Assembly (NCBI GenBank): GCA_002862125.1
Contig: PHSP01000001.1
Location: 2,266,501 to 2,330,500, forward strand
From: Methylobacter sp. KS41
GTDB lineage: Bacteria; Pseudomonadota; Gammaproteobacteria; Methylococcales; Methylomonadaceae
Direction: 5' to 3'
DNA length: 64,000 nt
Part shown: positions 46,655 through 55,800 of the stretch, one piece after another
Numbering within the stretch: the first letter of the stretch is position 1
Layout of the letters: every line of letters starts with the position of its first letter
Translations under genes and position numbers: made by a program
Notes under the pieces: model-generated
What the model saw: the letters and a program-made list of their open reading frames with translations, nothing else
Database searches by the model: none
What the model was told of the DNA's origin: nothing

Positions 46655-47677
46655 ATGGCATTGACTAACTGTAAAGAATGTAGAAATGAGGTTTCAACAG
46701 AAGCAAAAACTTGTCCGTATTGCGGAATCTATAATCCCGGAATTTTTGACAATAACAATCGACGCGTTGGCGCCGTCGTCTTGGCAATGCTTATTTTCCT
46801 GTGTATATACATTATTATCACACATGAAAGCACAGACTTTCCTCACAGTGAAATCGCCGTAAAAAGCGAAAATAAAGAAGCTAGCGCAGCTAAAGCAGAC
46901 CAAAAAACTAATATTGCGGAACAGGCTAACTCAACAGGAGCGCCAGCAGGGCAGCCATCAACTCCATTGCAACAGCCAGTAATGCAGCAATCGCCTGTAA
47001 ATCAAGGGCCGCCTGAACAAGAGAAGCTTATAGCGGATAAATCCAGGAACATTTCCTCGACAGACACGCCACAAATGATGGTTATGCGAATGCTTGAATA
47101 TGCTGTGAATAATGGCGGGTTAAGTCACGAACCGGAAATACAGCAAACAAAACTTCAAATAGAAAGCTTATATAGACCAGCGGCTGGTAACAAGAGAGCT
47201 GCAAGGGAACTAAACGCAAACGGCCTGGCTTTATCAAAAAAAGGCGCTATTGATGATGCGGTAAAAATGTTTGCAGAAGCCAGCAAATCAGACAAGTCTG
47301 ATGTTGAAATTATAAACAACCTAGGGTTTTCATATTTAAAACAAGGTAATTTGGATTCAGCTCAACAAGCAATAACTATTGCTTTGACCATGTCCCCCGG
47401 CCGTGCAACAGCGTGGGAAAATTTAGGTGAAGTATTTGGGATAAAGGGCGACATAAGCAAGGCGGTAGCTTGTTTTTCCAATGCCTACAGATTTTCACAA
47501 AACAGAGTTAAAATCCATCAATACATGAAAAAACTTAATGAAAAAGAAGCTGTGAAAAATTTAAAACTAGCCAGAGCAAAGGCCATTGATTGGGCTGAAA
47601 TGTCATACCTCAATATTTCAAAAAATACTGACTCAAACGCCAGAGCCAAACTCGACATGAAGGCTTCAAAAAAATAG
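46655..47677 (+). CDS. Membrane-anchored zinc-ribbon protein with TPR repeats
   Basis: A 340-residue protein in three parts. Residues 1-30 are a zinc ribbon (NCKECRNEV, then TCPYCGIYNPG). A membrane helix lies at about 38-56 (VGAVVLAMLIFLCIYIIIT). A Gln/Pro/Ser-rich linker of ~90 residues leads to TPR repeats from about residue 180 (GLALSKKGAIDDAVKMFAEA, NLGFSYLKQGNLDSAQQAI, NLGEVFGIKGDISKAVACF). The zinc ribbon would be cytoplasmic and the TPR part periplasmic, a scaffold-like layout. Function unknown. It has no operon partner. Confidence 0.75.
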   Translation: MALTNCKECRNEVSTEAKTCPYCGIYNPGIFDNNNRRVGAVVLAMLIFLCIYIIITHESTDFPHSEIAVKSENKEASAAKADQKTNIAEQANSTGAPAGQPSTPLQQPVMQQSPVNQGPPEQEKLIADKSRNISSTDTPQMMVMRMLEYAVNNGGLSHEPEIQQTKLQIESLYRPAAGNKRAARELNANGLALSKKGAIDDAVKMFAEASKSDKSDVEIINNLGFSYLKQGNLDSAQQAITIALTMSPGRATAWENLGEVFGIKGDISKAVACFSNAYRFSQNRVKIHQYMKKLNEKEAVKNLKLARAKAIDWAEMSYLNISKNTDSNARAKLDMKASKK

Positions 47678-47881
47678 TCTCGCTTGAATAAGGCATTGGC
47701 GGACCGGTTTCAAACCTCTATTTGTAGAATCCGGTTAAAATGAACCGCTCGGATAATCGCGTTAATGCGAGCAAGTTCATTGATTTACAAAAAAGTGATG
47801 CTTCATTAGCTTGACATAGCTTTGCCGGTGATTTGGAGTTGAGATTAATACACCATAAATATACTCCAGGAAAACCCTGAA

Positions 47882-48685
47882 TTGAAAAGCGCGTTAAAAA
47901 TCAAAGCAATCGTGAAGCATTCTATTTGGTTCGCCTCCCTTATCGCGGTCCTTTTGTCAGGGTGCATTACTAAGCTTGATGGGAGCGACCCCCAAGGTCA
48001 AGCCATAAAGAAAAGGGCCGAGTTTATGCTCAGCTTTGATGATGGCCCAGCGCCCTATGCAACCGGGCGTGTGCTGGAAATCCTGGCAAAACTCAGAGCC
48101 GTTGACGGCAGGCCGGTGAAGGCCGGCTTCTTCCTTTTAGCAAACCCGCCCGACGAATTTTGGCAAGATAGGTTTTATTACGCTCCGTACGAATTCTGGA
48201 CCAATAAAGGCAGCATAGCAAAATACCCGAAAGTAGCCGGACTAATCAAACAGGCCGGTCATACTATTGCTAATCATACGGCTCATCACGCATGGTTCCA
48301 ATGGCCCTGGCTGGGTACGCCGGAGGCTGTGATAAGCGAATTCATTGAGTGGGAAACCATTTCTAAACCGGTTTTAGGCGCATCAGACACGAAGCTCTTT
48401 CGGCCGCCCTATTTGGTTGTCACCAAAAACGTGCGTGAAACTGCAAAGCGGTTAGGTTATCAGATTGTCATGGGAGAACCGGTTGGCGACACAATTCCGG
48501 GGATAACGGTGAATGAGATCAAGCAAAAGACCCAGTCCATTTTGGCGGCATGGAACAAGCCTTACCCGTGCGTATTAATTTTTCACGATATTCGCCCGGC
48601 CACTTACGAGCATCTGGATGAAATAGTCGGCAATCTGCAACAACAGGGGTTTCGCCTCGTTCATTTTGACCCCAAACGGTTGTGA
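47882..48685 (+). CDS. Polysaccharide deacetylase (NodB homology) lipoprotein
   Basis: A 267-residue protein starting at TTG. A lipoprotein signal ends at LLSGC (Cys28). NodB motifs: MLSFDDGPAPYA (catalytic Asp and metal Asp), NHTAHHAWF (metal His pair), LFRPPYLV, and IFHDIRP for the final His. It probably removes acetyl groups from a cell-envelope or extracellular glycan. The substrate is unknown. It stands alone. Confidence 0.83.
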   Translation: MKSALKIKAIVKHSIWFASLIAVLLSGCITKLDGSDPQGQAIKKRAEFMLSFDDGPAPYATGRVLEILAKLRAVDGRPVKAGFFLLANPPDEFWQDRFYYAPYEFWTNKGSIAKYPKVAGLIKQAGHTIANHTAHHAWFQWPWLGTPEAVISEFIEWETISKPVLGASDTKLFRPPYLVVTKNVRETAKRLGYQIVMGEPVGDTIPGITVNEIKQKTQSILAAWNKPYPCVLIFHDIRPATYEHLDEIVGNLQQQGFRLVHFDPKRL

Positions 48686-48884
48686 TATAACCGGCGATAA
48701 TCGATCAAAATCGTGCCTGCAAGGTGTTCTTTATACCAAGACCGGATTAATTTACCTCTTTGTAACGGCTATATACCCTGGCAGGCCGGAAATTCAAGCA
48801 CCGCCTGATACTTTACTAATGCAGCCATGCTAAACTTTGCCGCTTCCGGGAACAATATAATCCTTATCGAGACCCCAATTAATC

Positions 48885-49700
48885 ATGCCTGAATTACCAG
48901 AAGTTGAAACAACCTGCCGAGGCATTGCGCCGCATATTGAAGGGCAAACCGTCAAAGAGGTTATTATCCGTCAGCCCCGTTTGCGCTGGCCTGTGCCTGA
49001 ATCACTTAACCGGATTTTAACAGGTATCTGCATTCAGTCGGTTTCCAGAAGGGCAAAATATCTGCTATTCGCCACCAATGCGGGCACAATGCTGATGCAT
49101 TTGGGTATGTCCGGCAATTTAAGAATTATGACGGCTGGACAGAGCGCAAATAAACACGATCATATTGATTTTGTTTTTAACGATGATACAGTCCTGCGCT
49201 TTAACGATCCACGCCGCTTTGGCGCTGTTTTATGGACGTCAGCACCTGCAGAAGAACATCAACTGCTAAAAGATTTAGGCCCCGAGCCCTTATTGACGGA
49301 TTTTAACGGCGAACTGCTTTACTCGTTATCCAGAAACCGGAAAGTGCCGGTAAAGTCCTTCATTATGGATAGCCACATTGTTGTGGGCGTTGGCAATATC
49401 TATGCGAATGAGGCGTTATTTATGGCTGGTATTATGCCCTCGCGTCATGCCGGGAAAATCTCTTTAGCTCGTTATCAAAAACTGGCCGAGTGTATCCGGG
49501 TGATTTTACAGCATGCTATTGAGCAAGGCGGCACAACGCTAAGAGACTTTGTCAATGAAGCCGGGAAACCCGGTTATTTCAAGCAACAGCTGCGTGTCTA
49601 CGGCCGAGCTGGAATGCCCTGTACACACTGTCAACAGCCCTTGAAAGAAATCAGACTGGCTAACCGCTCTACCGTATTTTGTAGTGATTGTCAGCGATAA
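48885..49700 (+). CDS. mutM: Formamidopyrimidine-DNA glycosylase
   Basis: A 271-residue repair enzyme that removes oxidised purines. The catalytic N-terminus PELPEVETTCRGI (Pro2 nucleophile, Glu3) is intact, the helix-two-turn-helix is in VVGVGNIYANEALF, and the zinc finger CTHCQQPLKEIRLANRSTVF closing with CSDC ends the protein. Confidence 0.95.
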   Translation: MPELPEVETTCRGIAPHIEGQTVKEVIIRQPRLRWPVPESLNRILTGICIQSVSRRAKYLLFATNAGTMLMHLGMSGNLRIMTAGQSANKHDHIDFVFNDDTVLRFNDPRRFGAVLWTSAPAEEHQLLKDLGPEPLLTDFNGELLYSLSRNRKVPVKSFIMDSHIVVGVGNIYANEALFMAGIMPSRHAGKISLARYQKLAECIRVILQHAIEQGGTTLRDFVNEAGKPGYFKQQLRVYGRAGMPCTHCQQPLKEIRLANRSTVFCSDCQR

Positions 49701-49908
49701 TCAACTCCGGAATAGACCGGGCAAGTCGCCTGGATAACTCGCAATAAATAACCTCCACTTGCCTTCCTTCAATTTGAGGATGGTATCCGATATCAAGGAG
49801 CCATAAACTTTTGTACCCAAAGCATCCAAACATTCTGTCGAAGAATTTTATTGATCCTTCGTACTCCAATGCCGAAAGCTCAACGTGATGGACTCCCTTA
49901 AATATCAT
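49669..49908 (-). pseudogene. Truncated VOC/glyoxalase-family gene
   Basis: The first ~40 codons (KGVHHVELSALEYEGSIKFF, then MFGCFGYKSLWLLDIGY) match the start of small vicinal-oxygen-chelate proteins (HVELSVLDYEKSIAFYD pattern). The remaining ~38 codons have no VOC similarity, and the last 32 bases run antisense into mutM. A complete member needs ~120-150 residues, so this is a 5' fragment. Such genes are common mobile cargo, in keeping with the repeats next to it. Confidence 0.6.
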
Positions 49909-49941
49909 TTAGCGCCTTCTCAGTTTTAGGTCCAACATAAA

Positions 49942-50059
49942 GAACATGCAGGAAATAAGTTGGGCATCTGGGGCGAATTAATTGGCCCAACGCGGATAAA
50001 TCCGCCCCTACGCGCTGACTGGAAAAGGTTGCATTGATCATTTTATTTCATGCGCGTTC
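49942..50059. mobile_element. Miniature inverted-repeat element, copy A
   Basis: An element of about 118 bp. The outer ends are inverted repeats: left GAACATGCAGGAAATAAGTT, right (reverse complement) GAACGCGCATGAAATAAAAT. The inside holds a GGGGCGAATTAATTGG...GGATAAATCCGCCCCTA hairpin-forming core. The same ends and core occur at 62378-62530. It encodes nothing, so any mobility would need an enzyme supplied elsewhere. Confidence 0.6.
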
Positions 50060-50195
50060 CAAGCTGATCTTGTGCGACACGAAAAACTGAAAAATAAATC
50101 AGCATTGTAACCGCGCTCCGGTTGAGCGCAAGATTAGGCCCTATGCATGATTGCAAGACCCTGGCTTTACATCATCCGGCGCGAGTTGCGGAGGT

Positions 50196-50732
50196 TTACG
50201 TAGACTCTCCATACAATTCCTCCTGCTCAGCGACTCCACCGGCCCAATCTTCTAAAATCAGCCCTCGGTGAACATACTGATGAAATGAAGAATACGGCCA
50301 ATCCGCTACCCGTTGCACCAGGCCATGTTTCATGGGGTTCCAGTGACAGTAATCGATGTGGGTAGCGTAATCGTAATCATCCCGGATGGCATGCTCCCAA
50401 AAGCGCCGTTGCCACACGCCCCGTTCGTGACGCGCCGCGCGGACCTTGGAACGGCGCTCGGTGGCCGGAATTTTTTGTACAAACCGTATCTTGATGGCTT
50501 TCCAGCGATTGGAAAAATCGACATCACCCGGCGGCAGCGTCCAAACACAGTGCATATGATCCGGCAGCACCACCCAGGCATCGATGTGGAATGGCCGCTC
50601 CCGTTTCGTTAACCGCACCGCCTCGCGGAGCACATCGATATGCCGGACCAGCGTATCCAAACGCCGTTCAAGCAAATTCACAGTAAAAAAATACGTCCCG
50701 CCAGGCACCCTAAACCGCCGATAATCCGGCAT
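50196..50732 (-). CDS. REP-associated tyrosine transposase (RAYT)
   Basis: A 178-residue Y1 HUH-type transposase. Starting at MPDYRRFRVPGGTYFF, with AGAGG five bases upstream, excludes an upstream stretch that is part of a REP palindrome. VLPDHMHCVWTLPPG contains the HUH metal motif; HIDYCHWNPMKHGLV carries the catalytic Tyr; DWPYSSFHQYVHRG is the usual C-terminal motif. RAYTs act on REP hairpins, and two such palindromes lie just upstream of this gene. Length and motifs appear intact. Confidence 0.9.
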   Translation of the reverse strand: MPDYRRFRVPGGTYFFTVNLLERRLDTLVRHIDVLREAVRLTKRERPFHIDAWVVLPDHMHCVWTLPPGDVDFSNRWKAIKIRFVQKIPATERRSKVRAARHERGVWQRRFWEHAIRDDYDYATHIDYCHWNPMKHGLVQRVADWPYSSFHQYVHRGLILEDWAGGVAEQEELYGEST

Positions 50733-50757
50733 CTTAACCTCTATAAAAAAATCGTAG

Positions 50758-50782
50758 GGCGGATGCCGACAGGCGATCCGCC
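50758..50782. repeat. REP palindrome next to the RAYT gene
   Basis: A 25-base palindrome: arms GGCGGATGCC and GGCGATCCGCC around GACA. It lies 26 bases upstream of the RAYT start. Paired with the copy at 50903-50927 in opposite orientation it forms a REPIN-like doublet. Confidence 0.7.
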
Positions 50783-50902
50783 AATCAAACGACAATGCCT
50801 ATACCAACGCAGAATCCATCGCACCGATACCGGTGAAATCATGCAGCAACGTGGCCGTCCCCATGGCGGAACCCGTGACCGGTTACGGGTTCTTCATCCT
50901 CC

Positions 50903-50927
50903 GGCGGAACGCCTGTCGGCTTCCGCC
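50903..50927. repeat. REP palindrome, inverted copy
   Basis: The reverse complement differs from the copy at 50758-50782 at just two bases, and the two changes are on opposite arms and preserve pairing (A/T swapped). It directly abuts the stop codon of the small minus-strand ORF at 50928-51068. Confidence 0.7.
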
Positions 50928-51068
50928 TTACGCGGGTTGTTTCCCGCAGTATCCGTGATTGGTGCATGGATGAATTGGTGCGTCAGGGTAGTGAAACATG
51001 CCATAGAAAAAAACGCCGAACATTATAGTGATAATGGCATACGTGGCGTATTGGCGTAAATTCTTCAT
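50928..51068 (-). CDS. Small single-helix membrane ORF, probably truncated by the REP element
   Basis: A 46-codon ORF that begins ten bases after the cassette's recombination point. MKNLRQYATYAII starts it, a membrane helix follows (TIMFGVFFYGMF), then HYPDAPIHPC and HGYCGKQPA with two Cys. The stop falls at the edge of a REP palindrome, so the original protein was probably longer. It could be the start of a second integron cassette whose attC has been lost. No function is assignable. Confidence 0.45.
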   Translation of the reverse strand: MKNLRQYATYAIITIMFGVFFYGMFHYPDAPIHPCTNHGYCGKQPA

Positions 51069-51070
51069 GT

Positions 51071-51139
51071 GCCTAACGTAAAAGTGAGAGGCGCGAGCGG
51101 CTACGCCGCGAAGCGTCCCTCTCGACTGACGGGTTAGCC
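51071..51139 (-). other. Integron attC recombination site
   Basis: A 69-base site read on the minus strand. R'' is GGCTAAC (51139-51133) and R' is GTTAGGC (51077-51071). Inside, GAGAGG pairs with CCTCTC and GCGGC with GCCGC to form the folded bottom strand. The stop codon of the SRPBCC gene lies inside R''. The six bases TTAGCC at the other end of the cassette (51590-51585) complement R'' exactly, as cassette theory requires. Confidence 0.78.
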
Positions 51140-51590
51140 ACTTACAACTATAGACTGGAGCTTATCTAGAATTTGCACATTGGCTGGCTTGACAATATGC
51201 GCAATGTTTTTTGCCAATTCTTCACTGTCAAAATCTTGATGCCATTTTATGACTGCGCCACCCTTATCATTTTCAATGGTTACTGTGAGAGTGAAGTAAG
51301 GCTCTACCGTGTGGCGCATAACAATCTTGCTTGGCGCCATGATTTCCAAAAATGCCATTTCATTCGGATAATCCTTTCCATCTGGCCCGCGCATTACAAA
51401 CTGCCATATTCCATTTGGCTTGAAATCAAATGTGCTTGATATAGTGGAGAAGCCTTCCGGTCCCCACCATTTCTCCAATAATTCTTGATTTTCAAATGCC
51501 ATAAATACTTCTTTCGATGATGCAGGGATGCATTTCTGGTTTTCGAACACCTTCATGTTTTGTCTCCTTTCAAAATGGTAGGGTGGCTAA
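51077..51590 (-). mobile_element. Integron gene cassette carrying an SRPBCC gene
   Basis: About 514 bp from the recombination point G/TTAGCC at 51591/51590 to G/TTAGGC at 51077/51076. It contains one promoterless gene with a strong Shine-Dalgarno and a 3' attC. No integrase gene (intI) or attI was recognised in the window, so this is a lone cassette, possibly inserted at a secondary site or left from a lost array. Confidence 0.72.
51134..51556 (-). CDS. SRPBCC (AHSA1/START-like) protein, integron cassette gene
   Basis: A 140-residue protein. IPASSKEVFMAFENQELLEKWW, then GPEGFSTISSTFDFKPNGIW, is the Aha1-C/START-like ligand-pocket pattern; VTIENDKGGAVIKWHQDFDS and a long C-terminal helix complete the fold. 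AAGGAGA lies nine bases before the ATG. The family binds hydrophobic ligands; ligand unknown. The gene fills an integron cassette, and its stop lies in the attC core. Confidence 0.84.
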   Translation of the reverse strand: MKVFENQKCIPASSKEVFMAFENQELLEKWWGPEGFSTISSTFDFKPNGIWQFVMRGPDGKDYPNEMAFLEIMAPSKIVMRHTVEPYFTLTVTIENDKGGAVIKWHQDFDSEELAKNIAHIVKPANVQILDKLQSIVVSG

Positions 51591-51828
51591 CGTAATATAT
51601 ACGACACAATTGTCGCATAAAAAATTGTAAGATGTCGTATAACCATGATTAATTTATAGTATCTTATTGTTTATAATAGCTAAAGTATAAATCTGCACGA
51701 CAGAGCATGCACATAAATACGACTCAGGCATAACCTATGAAATTTTTGGATCAAATGAGCGATAAGATCGGATTTAAACAAAAAGTTATGTAGCCGGGCA
51801 ACAATAAACCGCTGCCCGACCATCCAGT

Positions 51829-52842
51829 CTATCTCAATACCCCCGCCGGGCTGGAATAACTATCCAAAACCTGCACATAATTGGCGCGTTCGTAAGCGCT
51901 GGGATCGATGGCGTGCTGCTGGCTGACGCTGCCTTTTAGCTGGCTGATGGATTCATATTCATGTTCGGCCAGCCACTGTTCCAGTTCAGTCAGTATTTCG
52001 GTTAAACGGCCCACGCCCTGCTTCAGCAATACACTGCAAAGATGCACGACATCGGCTCCCGCCAACAGCGCCTTCAACACATCAGGCGTCTGGTGAAAGC
52101 CGCCGGTTACCGCCAGGGAAAGTTGGGTCCGGCCATACAATAAAGCAGTCCAGCGTATGCGTAATAACGCTTCTGATGGAGATGACAGCTCCAGTTTCGG
52201 CAGCACTTCCAGCGTTTCCAGATCAATATCGGGCTGATAAAAGCGGTTGAACAGCGCTATGCCATTGGCTCCGGCGGTTTCCAGACGTTTCGCGAAGTTA
52301 ATGGGGCTGCTGAACTGGGAAGAGAGCTTCATGACGATCGGCAAGCTGACCTGACCCTTCAACTCCTGCAATATGTCCAGATAACGGTCTTCGACGGCAT
52401 CGCCGCTTTCGTCGGCATTGGCAGCCACATGATAGATGTTCAGCTCCAGGGCGTCAGCGCCCGCCTGTTGCAATTGCCTGCCGTACTCAACCCAGCCGCC
52501 CAGGGACGTGCCGTTTAAACTGGCGATAACCGGAATCGCCAGGGCTGACTTGATTTTTTGCAATTGCTCCAGGTACTGTTCCTGATAGGTCTGAATGTTA
52601 TCCGGCACGGGATGAAACGAGTCCGCTTCACCATGTCCTATAGCCTGTTGATAAAAAAACCGTTCCATTTGCTGTTCCTCGGCTTCGATTTTTTCCTCGA
52701 ACAGCGAATACATCACCAGCGCAGACGCACCCGCGTCCTCCAGCCTGCGCGCACTGTCCACATCCTTGCTCAACGGCGACGCTGACGGCACCAGGGGATT
52801 AGCCAGTTTCAAACCTAAGTAATCAGTCGTTAAATCAACCAT
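51829..52842 (-). CDS. Dihydroorotate dehydrogenase-like FMN protein
   Basis: A 337-residue TIM-barrel protein from MVDLTTDYLGLKLANPLVPS. Further motifs: VIASLNGTSLGGWVEYG, ALELNIYHVAANAD, IVMKLSSQFSSP, NGIALFNRFYQPDID and VTGGFHQTPDVLKALLAGAD, which form the FMN phosphate site. It is not a standard PyrD: the catalytic loop differs. Its start overlaps the stop of the pyruvate oxidoreductase gene by eight bases, so the two are translated together; a redox role linked to that enzyme is inferred. True pyrimidine synthesis is unlikely. Confidence 0.8.
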   Translation of the reverse strand: MVDLTTDYLGLKLANPLVPSASPLSKDVDSARRLEDAGASALVMYSLFEEKIEAEEQQMERFFYQQAIGHGEADSFHPVPDNIQTYQEQYLEQLQKIKSALAIPVIASLNGTSLGGWVEYGRQLQQAGADALELNIYHVAANADESGDAVEDRYLDILQELKGQVSLPIVMKLSSQFSSPINFAKRLETAGANGIALFNRFYQPDIDLETLEVLPKLELSSPSEALLRIRWTALLYGRTQLSLAVTGGFHQTPDVLKALLAGADVVHLCSVLLKQGVGRLTEILTELEQWLAEHEYESISQLKGSVSQQHAIDPSAYERANYVQVLDSYSSPAGVLR

Positions 52843-55800
52843 TGTCTGTCTCCTTGGCAATTTCAGTTTTAAGTTGAGCTTTCACCGCTGAAACACTGGT
52901 GGTTTCGCTCCATTCCAGCTCAGACAGTTGTTTGTAGTAACGATAGCGGTTTTTAACATCCTGCTGCGCCTGTTCCAGAAAACGCTCCGCGGCATCAGGA
53001 TGCGTTTGCCACAGCATGCTGAAACGGGTTTCGGTCTTGACGAAATCGCGGTAAGGAATTGAAGGTTCCGGCGAGTCCAGCTTCATCGGATTTTTGCCCT
53101 CTTTAGCCTTGCTGGGGTCAAACCGGAATAACGGCCAATGTCCGCTTTTAACAGCCAGATTTTGCTGACGGTGATTGTTGGACATATCCACGCCGTGCGC
53201 GATACAAGGCGCGTAAGCGATAATGATGGACGGGCCATCGTGGGCTTCCGCCTCCAAAAAAGCATTAAGGGTTTGGATATCTTTACCCGCATAAGCGACA
53301 TGGGCGACATAGACATTACTGTAATCCATGGCCAGCAGCGCCAAATCCTTTTTAGCCGTCGGTTTCCCCCCGGCGGAGAATTTCGCCACCGCGCCTAACG
53401 GCGTTGATTTTGAGGTTTGGCCTCCCGTATTGGAATAGACCTCGGTATCCAGCACCAGAATATTGACATTTCGCCCGCTGGCCAGGACATGATCGAGGCC
53501 GCCATAGCCAATATCATACGCCCAGCCGTCGCCGCCGATAATCCAGACGCTTTTTTTGCACAGGTTATCGGCTAACTGAAGCAATGCTTGGGCGGCTTGA
53601 CCCGTCAATGAATGCAGCTGCTGTTTAAGCGCAGCGACCCGTTCGCGCTGTTCATATATTCCCGCTTCATCGGATTGATCCGCGTTCAGTATGGCGTCCA
53701 CCAGTTCGCCGCCCAGCTGATCGCGCAATGAGGCGGCCAATTCCCTGGCATATTCGTTTTGTTTATCCAGGGATATCCGCATCCCCAGACCGAATTCCGC
53801 ATTGTCCTCGAATAAGGAATTGCTCCACGCAGGCCCCCGGCCATCGGCGTTTTTCGCCCACGGCGTCGTCGGCAGATTGCCGCCGTAAATCGAGGAACAA
53901 CCCGTCGCATTCGCTACCACCATGCGATCGCCAAACAGCTGCGAGGCCAATTTTATGTAGGGCGTTTCGCCGCAACCGACGCAAGCGCCCGAAAACTCGA
54001 ACAACGGTTGCATGACCATCGAACCCTTGATGGTGTTGGCTTTCAATAAACGCCGGTCATATTCGGGGATAGCCAAAAAGAAATCCCAATTCTCCTGTTC
54101 CGCTTCGCGTAGCGGCGGTTGCGGCGACATATTCAAGGCTTTCCGGCTGGCGTTGGATTTATCCCGGATCGGACAGATATCAACACACAAAGTGCAACCG
54201 GTGCAATCTTCCGGCGAAACCTGATAGCTCATCGACAAACCGGCAGGAAAATCCTTGCCCAGCATCAGCGCATGTTTGAAGGTCCCGGGGGCGTTTTCCA
54301 GAACATCAGTCGAATAGATTTTGCTGCGAATGACCGAATGGGGACAAACCATGACGCATTTGCCGCATTGGGTGCACAAATCGGTTTCCCAAACCGGAAT
54401 TTCCAGGGCTAGATTGCGCTTCTCGTACGCCGCTGTTCCGGTCGGAAAAGTGCCGTCATCCGGCATAGCGCTGACCGGCAAGGCATCGCCTTTGCCGGCA
54501 ATAATGACACCCGTTACCCGTTTGACGAAATCAGGCGCTGAGCCGGAAATCGCGGACTTGATGTCGAATAAACTGCTGACGTCTGCCGGCAGCGGAACTT
54601 CATACAAACTGGCGAGGGTTTCATCGATCGCCTTGAAATTCAGTTCGACAATATGCCGGCCTTTCTTGCCGTATGTTTTTTCGACCGCGTGTTTAATCGC
54701 GGCAATCGCATCAGCCTGAGGCAACACGCCGGATATGGCAAAGAAGCAGGTCTGCATGATGGTATTGATGCGCTTGCCCATGCCGCTTTTTTCGGCGACT
54801 GCATAGCCGTCAATGACATGGAAGCGGATTTTTTTAGTTATCATCTGCTGCTGCATTTTAGCGGGCAGCGACGCCCAAACCCGTTCGGCCGGCTCCGGCG
54901 AGTTCAGTAAAAATACCGCGTTTTCCGCCGCGTTGGCGAGCATGTCATACCGTTCCAGGAATATCGTCTGATGGCAGCCGATAAAATCGGCATCGTTTCC
55001 GGCAATCAAATAAGTGGAGCGTATCGGTTTAGGCCCGAAGCGCAAATGCGAAACGGTAATCGCGCCGGATTTTTTCGAGTCATACACGAAATAACCCTGG
55101 GCATGCCAATCGGTCGCTTCTCCAATGATCTTAATGGTGTTTTTATTGGCGCTCACGGTGCCGTCGCTGCCCAGGCCGTAAAACATGGCCTGAAAAGTAT
55201 CGCTAAGGGCATCGGTGCGATAAGCCTCATCCCAATCCAGACTGGTGTGAGTGACATCATCGTGGATGCCGATGGTGAAATTATTTTTGGGTTGCTCCTG
55301 TTTCAATTCATCAAAAATCGCCTTGATCATGCCGGGCGTGAATTCCTTGGAAGATAGGCCGTAACGGCCGCCGACCACCTTCGGCAGTACCGGGAATTTG
55401 GCCGCGCCGCTGATATAATCCTGGGCAAGAGCGCCTAGTACATCCTTATACAGCGGCTCGCCATCCGCTCCCGGCTCCTTGGTCCTATCCAGCACGGCGA
55501 TTTTCCGGCAAGCCGCAGGCAGCGCAGCAATAAGACTCTTCGCATCGAAGGGCCGGTATAACCGCACTTTAAGCAAGCCCACCGGTTCGCCCTGACGAAT
55601 GAGAAAATCGATCGTCTCTTCCACTGCCTCAGCGCCTGAGCCCATTATCGCGATGATGCGTTCGGCCTGCTCCGGACCGGTATAATCAAACAGGCGATAT
55701 GAGCGGCCTGTAAGCTCGGCAAATCTGTCCATTGCGCCCTGCACGATTCCCGGCATCGCCTGATAATAAGCGTTGACCGATTCCCGCGCCTGAAAATATA

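Noticed and set aside
50640-51059. 139-codon plus-strand frame across the REP doublet
   Set aside because: It runs antisense to the RAYT start and the small minus-strand ORF and is made largely of repeat sequence.
51592-51660. TATACGACA...TGTCGTATA inverted repeat next to the cassette, considered as attI or a second attC
   Set aside because: Perfect arms exist, but no R''-like core pairs with GTTAGCC and no integrase is present; not enough to name it.
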